A DNA stretch of 9,129 nt, taken from contig RKCM01000123.1 in NCBI GenBank assembly GCA_014858325.1, forward strand, positions 1-9,129, read 5' to 3'. Both the position numbers and the translations under genes were made by a program. Origin of the DNA: Oscillospiraceae bacterium. GTDB lineage: Bacteria > Bacillota > Clostridia > Oscillospirales > Ruminococcaceae. A model generated the notes under the pieces. The model worked only from the letters and a program-made list of their open reading frames with translations. It was not told the origin of the DNA and did not search any database. The first letter of the stretch is position 1; each line of letters opens with the position of its first letter. Positions 5,838-9,129 of this stretch are shown piece after piece.

Positions 5838-5887
5838 TCGCATCCTCGCTTTCTGATTTTGTCAAAATTTTGTAACCATTTTTCTCC

Positions 5888-5921
5888 AAAAAAGGGGAGG
5901 TGCCCGGTGGGCCGCCTCCCC
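5888..5921 (-). terminator. Intergenic terminator/attenuator between binding protein and permease
   Basis: On the minus strand GGGGAGG pairs with CCTCCCC (outer stem, plus-strand 5894-5900 with 5915-5921), with an inner GCCC/GGGC stem, then a run of six T residues. It lies within the 103-bp gap after the binding-protein stop codon. Such hairpins in ABC operons let most transcripts stop after the binding protein, yielding it in excess of permease and ATPase; 3'-end protection is the alternative. Confidence 0.78.
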
Positions 5922-5940
5922 GTGATACAACGTGCGGAAA

Positions 5941-6789
5941 TTATTCAGCAGTGATGTACTTGTCCACGATGGACTGCAGGGTGCCGTCTGCCTTCAGCTC
6001 TTCCAGAGCGGCATTGACAGCGTCCAGCAGAGCGGTGTTGTCCTTGTTCATGCCGATGGCGTAATCCTCCTCGGCATAGCTGGTGTCCAGGATCTTCAGG
6101 CCGGGGTTGGACTCCACATAGGCCTTGGCGGGCTCGTTGTCGATGACGACAGCGTCCACTTGGGCGTTGTTCAGAGCCTGCACGGCGGTCAGGCCGTTGT
6201 CGTAAGCCACAACAGCGTCCTCGCCGAAGTCATCGGAGCAGTACAGGTAGCCGGTGGTGCCGCGCTGGGTGCCGATCTTCTTGCCGGCCAGATCGTCGGC
6301 AGTGGCAATGTCAGAGCCCTCGGGCACGATGATGGACTGGATGCCGGTGGCATAGCTGTCGGAGAAAGCCATCACAGCCTTGCGCTCGTCGGTAACGGTG
6401 ATGCCGGCCATGGCGATGTCGGCCTTGCCCTGCTGCACGCTCAGCAGCGCAGCGTCGAAGTCCATATCATCGACCTGCAGCTCCAGGCCCAGCTTGTCGG
6501 CGATGGCCTGTGCGGTCTCCACATCGATGCCCTCGATGGTGCCGTTGTCGGTGGTCATCTCATAGGGAGGGAAGGTGGCGTTGGTGGCCATGGTCAGCTT
6601 GCCGGCTTCCACGGTGGTGAAATCGGCAGCAGCGGCAGCAGCCTCGGAAGAAGCAGCGGCGCTGGACGCCACGGAGGAAGCAGCAGCGGAAGAAGCGGTG
6701 GAAGAAGAGCCACCGCAGGCGGTCAGGGCCAGAGCAGCAACGCTCAGGCCGGCAGCAGCCAGAAAGCTGCGACGCGTGATCTTTTTCAT
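5941..6789 (-). CDS. Polar amino-acid ABC transporter substrate-binding lipoprotein (SBP family 3)
   Basis: A 282-residue extracellular lipoprotein that captures an amino acid and delivers it to the permease. The signal peptide begins MKKITRRSFLAAAG and ends in the lipobox LTAC with the lipidated cysteine at 25. The RRSFL pattern resembles a twin-arginine signal. An Ala/Ser-rich linker follows (about 28-56). The binding domain then shows MATNATFPPYEM, GIDVETAQAIADKLGLEL, DFDAALLSVQQGKADIAMAGITVTDERK and VIDNEPAKAYV, family-3 blocks that line the amino-acid site; the precise ligand cannot be read from them. The ATG at 6789 is chosen because the signal peptide starts there with GAGGAG upstream; the frame is open 22 codons further but those codons extend into the promoter leader. 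First gene of the operon, transcribed from the promoter at 6871-6899. Confidence 0.95.
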   Translation of the reverse strand: MKKITRRSFLAAAGLSVAALALTACGGSSSTASSAAASSVASSAAASSEAAAAAADFTTVEAGKLTMATNATFPPYEMTTDNGTIEGIDVETAQAIADKLGLELQVDDMDFDAALLSVQQGKADIAMAGITVTDERKAVMAFSDSYATGIQSIIVPEGSDIATADDLAGKKIGTQRGTTGYLYCSDDFGEDAVVAYDNGLTAVQALNNAQVDAVVIDNEPAKAYVESNPGLKILDTSYAEEDYAIGMNKDNTALLDAVNAALEELKADGTLQSIVDKYITAE

Positions 6790-6870
6790 ATTCAAACACT
6801 CCTCAAACAATGTTTTGATCTTGTATTTCCCGCCGCGATGCGATTCATCGAACATTCGGGAAGTGAACTT

Positions 6871-6899
6871 AGTATAGATTGTACAAAATCAAATGTCAA
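6871..6899 (-). promoter_or_regulatory. Promoter of the amino-acid ABC operon
   Basis: Minus strand: TTGACA (6899-6894), 17-bp spacer, TATACT (6876-6871), so a near-perfect housekeeping promoter. The transcript start is expected near 6864, leaving a leader of about 75 nt before the ATG at 6789. I found no riboswitch or T-box landmarks in this leader. Confidence 0.85.
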
Positions 6900-6984
6900 G
6901 GGTTGTGCAAAAATTCGGCAATTTTGAAACCGATTTGAGAACAATTATGCAGAAAATCACCGAGAAATATGAATATATGCATAT
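6900..6984. other. AT-rich intergenic stretch without a visible terminator
   Basis: This stretch separates the nitroreductase stop from the ABC-operon promoter. It contains the palindrome ATATGCATAT (6975-6984) directly after the nitroreductase gene, but no GC-rich stem with a T-run, so transcription from the exporter/nitroreductase operon may read into the ABC operon. Confidence 0.5.
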
Positions 6985-7560
6985 TTAGAAATACCGCGCC
7001 AGCTCTTCCTCGCTCCGCTTGGGCACGCAGTAGTCGCGGCTGGCGTCCAGATAATACTTCACGCCCGTCTCGGCGGTCAGCGGCACGATGTGGGCCTCAT
7101 GGGTGGGGTAGCCGAAGGCGATCATAAAGGCCAGTTTCTCCGGCTCCGCAATGCCCAGCAGCTCGCTGAGGGCAGGTTTGTTGATGGCTCCCATGATGCA
7201 GCTGCCCACGCCCTTGTCCCAGGCGGCAAGGGTCATGTTGGCCAGTGCAATGCCGGTGTCGGTGGCAAGATCGCCGGGGATGGAGGTATCCTGCACCACC
7301 GCCACATATAAGGTGGGCAGCTCGTCGGCCTTGGGGGTGCCCTGCTCCGGCGGCAGGTAGGCGGCCCACTTGACCAGCGGCTGCACCTTGGCAACGTCCT
7401 CGGGCTTGCTGACGATGACCAGCCGCACCGCCTGACGGTTGGCACCGCAGGAGGACAGCCGCAGCGCCTCGATGATATCCTCCACCACATCCTGCGGGAC
7501 GGCTTTTTGGGCAAAGCGGCGGTAGGTGCGGCGGGCAGCGAGTTTTTCCATGACAGACAT
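6985..7560 (-). CDS. Nitroreductase-family FMN oxidoreductase
   Basis: A 191-residue protein of the nitroreductase fold, normally an FMN-binding dimer that reduces nitro, quinone or related substrates with NAD(P)H. Family marks: RRTYRRF (10-16), the phosphate-contact region with R10, R11 and R14; SSCGANRQ (36-43), corresponding to the usual S-x-G-N-x-Q block; DTGIALANMTLAAWDKGVGSCIMG (101-124); and GYP (150-152). The true substrate cannot be told from sequence. The ATG at 7560 has AAGGAG 8 bases upstream. It starts 14 bp after the exporter's second gene, so it is probably co-transcribed with it. A small cytosolic redox enzyme behind a membrane exporter has no obvious joint pathway. Confidence 0.9.
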   Translation of the reverse strand: MSVMEKLAARRTYRRFAQKAVPQDVVEDIIEALRLSSCGANRQAVRLVIVSKPEDVAKVQPLVKWAAYLPPEQGTPKADELPTLYVAVVQDTSIPGDLATDTGIALANMTLAAWDKGVGSCIMGAINKPALSELLGIAEPEKLAFMIAFGYPTHEAHIVPLTAETGVKYYLDASRDYCVPKRSEEELARYF

Positions 7561-7574
7561 AATAACACTCCTTT

Positions 7575-8024
7575 TTATTTTTTATGCGGCAGCGGGATGC
7601 CCAGCACCAGCGCGATGCCGGTGGCAAGGGCCACGGCAATCTTGAAGGTGGTGATGCCGTTGGAGAGGGCGAGGGCGTTGTTGCCCTGAATGAAATAGGA
7701 GGCGGTGTAGTAGATGCCCGCGCCGGGCACCAGCGGGAAGATGCCCGGCAGCAGAAACACCGTGACCGGGGCTTTGCAGAAGATGGAAAAAATGCGGGTG
7801 AGCAGCGTCAGCGGGATGACCGCCAGCAGGGAAGCCAGCGTGCCGTCGGCCCCCAGCAGGACGGCCAGCTCATACACCAGCCACCCGATGCCGCCCACCA
7901 GCGCCCCGTAGGGCAGCAGCCGCTTGGGGCAGGCAAACAGCACCGAGAAGCTCCACGTCCCGGCGGCAGCAAGAAAAAACTGGGCCACAAGCGGACCGAT
8001 CTGCGCATTCGTGAGCGTCATCAT
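7575..8024 (-). CDS. Threonine/serine exporter family, small subunit (YjjB-like, ThrE C-terminal domain)
   Basis: A 149-residue membrane protein with about four or five segments (near 12-30, 38-57, 62-82, 85-110, 127-145). The block LLPGIFPLVPGAGIYY (91-106) is typical of the C-terminal half of ThrE and of stand-alone YjjB proteins. In E. coli YjjP and YjjB work together and have been linked to succinate export; Corynebacterium ThrE, a single fused chain, exports threonine and serine. Which substrate applies here is unknown. The ATG at 8024 overlaps the preceding stop codon (ATGA), so translation is coupled; a second ATG follows immediately. The only ribosome site is a weak GGGGG run. Confidence 0.88.
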   Translation of the reverse strand: MMTLTNAQIGPLVAQFFLAAAGTWSFSVLFACPKRLLPYGALVGGIGWLVYELAVLLGADGTLASLLAVIPLTLLTRIFSIFCKAPVTVFLLPGIFPLVPGAGIYYTASYFIQGNNALALSNGITTFKIAVALATGIALVLGIPLPHKK

Positions 8025-8809
8025 ACGGCCGTTACCCCCGTTAACAGAGAAGTGCACCACAGCACAAAGCCGGTGCCGATGGCGATGCAGGCGGCCACCA
8101 GCAGCGCATCGATCATGCGGATGGTGCCGGAAAGGTAATCGCCCTGCACAAAATCCCGGATGCCCATGGTAAAGGCGATGCCGGGCGTTAAGATCATCAG
8201 GGTGCCGATGATGGCGTGGCTGGCCTCGGTGTGCAGCAGGCGGCACAGCACCAGACACACCAGCGTGATGAGGGCGGCCGTGGTGATCTTCTGGAAGCCG
8301 CCCGGGACGTGCCGCCGCTCACACATCCACAAGTAAGCGCTGGCGGTAAGGCCCGCCACGGCAGCGGCAAGGCCGGCCTCAATGCTGCCGCCGAAGATGA
8401 GAGCAAAGCTGAACGCCCCGCACAGGCCCGCCGCCAGCTGGGTGAGAGGCTTGGGGAAAGGGATGCGCTGGGCCATGGCAAGCTGCCGCTCGGCCTCGGC
8501 AAGGCTCACGCCCCCGGCGGCGATCTGCCGCGAAAGGGCGTTCACCGCTTCCACCCGGCCCAGATGGGTGGTGCGGACGGGTACATTGCGCACCTCGCTG
8601 ATCTCCGCCGTGCCCGCGCTGGCAAAGATGCCGTTGGTCAAAACATACACGTGAAATTCCCGCAGGTGGAAGCTGCGCGCCATGAACTCCATGGTCTGCT
8701 CCACCCGGAACACCTCTGCGCCGTTTTCCAGCAGCGTCTGGCCCGCCGCCATGATAAAATCCATGATGCGGCGGCGCTGCTCCTCGTCGGGGTAAAGTTC
8801 GCTCTCCAT
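8021..8809 (-). CDS. Threonine/serine exporter family, large subunit (YjjP-like, ThrE N-terminal domain, DUF1212)
   Basis: A 262-residue protein with a soluble N-terminal part (about 1-120) and about five membrane segments after it. NGAEVFRVEQTM (29-40) and the block from PGIAFTMGIRD (209-219) to GDYLSGTIRMIDALL (223-237) are characteristic of the DUF1212/ThrE N-terminal family. It pairs with the overlapping downstream YjjB-like gene to form the two-part version of ThrE. Start: ATG at 8809 with a strong AAGGAGG site upstream; the TTG at 8851 lies in the promoter region and is not credible. A promoter at 8840-8868 fits immediately upstream, and a second, stronger promoter plus terminator lies further upstream. 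Confidence 0.9.
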   Translation of the reverse strand: MESELYPDEEQRRRIMDFIMAAGQTLLENGAEVFRVEQTMEFMARSFHLREFHVYVLTNGIFASAGTAEISEVRNVPVRTTHLGRVEAVNALSRQIAAGGVSLAEAERQLAMAQRIPFPKPLTQLAAGLCGAFSFALIFGGSIEAGLAAAVAGLTASAYLWMCERRHVPGGFQKITTAALITLVCLVLCRLLHTEASHAIIGTLMILTPGIAFTMGIRDFVQGDYLSGTIRMIDALLVAACIAIGTGFVLWCTSLLTGVTAV

Positions 8810-8839
8810 GGCGGACCTCCTTGGGTTTGGTATACCTCT

Positions 8840-8868
8840 AATGTAACACAATGCAGCGGTTTTGTCTA
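8840..8868 (-). promoter_or_regulatory. Proximal promoter of the exporter/nitroreductase operon
   Basis: Minus strand: TAGACA (8868-8863), 17-bp spacer, TACATT (8845-8840). The -35 matches consensus at five of six bases and the -10 at four. Transcription would start near 8833, giving a short leader before the ATG at 8809. It lies just beyond the terminator at 8875-8922, so it would permit expression even when upstream transcripts stop there. Confidence 0.55.
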
Positions 8869-8871
8869 TTG

Positions 8872-8922
8872 AAAAAAGAAGACCCCCTCTTGGAGCGGCA
8901 ACTCCGAGAGGGGGTTTTCTTT
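8872..8922. terminator. Very strong, near-symmetric intrinsic terminator
   Basis: An inverted repeat with 21-bp arms, complementary apart from two G-U pairs, closes on the six-base loop CGGCAA. The core is CCCCCTCTTGGAG with CTCCGAGAGGGGG. In the minus direction it is followed by TCTTCTTTTTT; in the plus direction by TTTTCTTT within the stem base. It can stop RNA started at the 8959-8987 promoter or traffic entering from the right. Confidence 0.88.
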
Positions 8923-8952
8923 GGCGATTCCCATTGGAATCTTTACATTTGC
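8875..8952 (-). ncRNA. Candidate short terminated transcript (small RNA or attenuated leader)
   Basis: A perfect-consensus promoter (8959-8987) would start RNA near 8952 on the minus strand, and the terminator would end it near 8875, giving roughly 78 nt. Two hairpins are predicted: GATTCC/GGAATC (8926-8941) and the terminator stem. A 22-codon ATG frame starting in the first hairpin (MGIAKENPL...) crosses the terminator but has no convincing ribosome site. It may be a free small RNA or an attenuator before the exporter operon. Confidence 0.45.
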
Positions 8953-8958
8953 AGCTCT

Positions 8959-9000
8959 ATTATATTTCCAATCGGCAAGAATGTCAAGCCGATTGGAAAT
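8959..9000 (-). promoter_or_regulatory. Consensus promoter straddled by a 13-bp inverted repeat (probable operator)
   Basis: Minus strand: TTGACA (8987-8982), exactly 17 bp, TATAAT (8964-8959), a full-consensus promoter. The -35 box lies between the arms of a perfect inverted repeat: ATTTCCAATCGGC (plus 8964-8976) and GCCGATTGGAAAT (8988-9000), 11 bases apart. One arm fills most of the spacer next to the -10; the other abuts the upstream edge of the -35. A related ATTGGAAT word recurs at 8934-8941 in the transcribed region. This arrangement suggests tight repression by a dimeric regulator. Confidence 0.75.
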
Positions 9001-9012
9001 GATTTGCCCTCT

Positions 9013-9129
9013 TCGCCCTCTCAGTCAAAGCCTGCGGCTTTGCCAGCTCCCCCAAAGGGGGAGCCAAGGGCCTGACCGCAGCGTCTTGCCTCTCCCTTTG
9101 GGAGAGGTGTCCCCGCAGGGGACGGAGAG
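9013..9129. repeat. Compound palindromic dispersed repeat (MITE/REP-like), cut by the window edge
   Basis: Four palindromes lie in a row: CAAAGCC/GGCTTTG (9026-9042), GCTCCCCC/GGGGGAGC (9046-9064), CCTCTCCC/GGGAGAGG (9089-9107) and GTCCCC/GGGGAC (9109-9123), each with a three-base loop. The left edge CCCTCTCAGTC and the right edge GACGGAGAG form near-complementary ends. A deleted copy lies at 786-825. From memory, similar elements are abundant in Faecalibacterium-type genomes. I see no coding in it. Confidence 0.75.

Noticed and set aside
5932..6927. 331-residue plus-strand ORF rich in Gly, Val and His opposite the binding protein
   Set aside because: Antisense shadow; the minus frame has a signal peptide, lipobox and family-3 motifs with matching promoter and ribosome site.
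8875..8934. 22-codon ORF (MGIAKENPL...) through the terminator
   Set aside because: No ribosome site, and its sequence is dictated by the terminator stem.
9013..9129. CRISPR-like array from serial palindromes at the right edge
   Set aside because: The four palindromes differ from each other and there are no equal-length repeats with unique spacers.

Overview
The window looks like chromosome from a GC-rich Clostridia gut commensal, most likely Faecalibacterium or a close relative in the Oscillospiraceae. This is an inference from the Ala/Ser-rich lipoprotein linker, the GC-rich coding with AT-rich promoters, and compound palindromic repeats of a type I recall from that group. No rRNA or other taxonomic marker is present.

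Layout. (1) Positions 1-2251, minus strand: a thiamine operon read leftward as thiW, thiE, thiC (thiC runs off the left edge). It has a sigma-A-type promoter, a TPP riboswitch and an intrinsic terminator upstream of thiW. ThiC makes the pyrimidine moiety, ThiW probably imports the thiazole moiety and ThiE joins the two phosphorylated halves, so the operon fits a thiazole-scavenging, pyrimidine-making strategy. A degenerate dispersed repeat and a possible 37-residue ORF separate thiE from thiC. (2) Positions about 2281-4259, plus strand: an AT-rich two-gene insert encoding an AAA15/OLD-like ATPase and a small protein with a D-x12-E-x-K motif that could be a PD-(D/E)XK nuclease. It resembles two-component phage-defence modules but matches none I recognise; it is the most interesting item here. 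A long bidirectional terminator (4265-4310) closes it against the next operon. (3) Positions 4319-6899, minus strand: a polar amino-acid ABC uptake operon, ordered binding lipoprotein, permease, ATPase. It has a near-consensus promoter, and a terminator hairpin between the lipoprotein and permease genes. (4) Positions 6985-8868, minus strand: a split ThrE/YjjP-YjjB-type exporter (two overlapping genes) followed 14 bp later by a nitroreductase-family gene. (5) Positions 8875-9129: no protein gene is supported. It holds a perfect-consensus minus-strand promoter straddled by a 13-bp inverted repeat, a short transcribed stretch ending in a very strong terminator (candidate small RNA or attenuator), and a cluster of palindromes that is a fuller copy of the repeat found beside thiE.

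All coordinates, motifs and hairpins were read by eye. No database search, folding or expression evidence was available.
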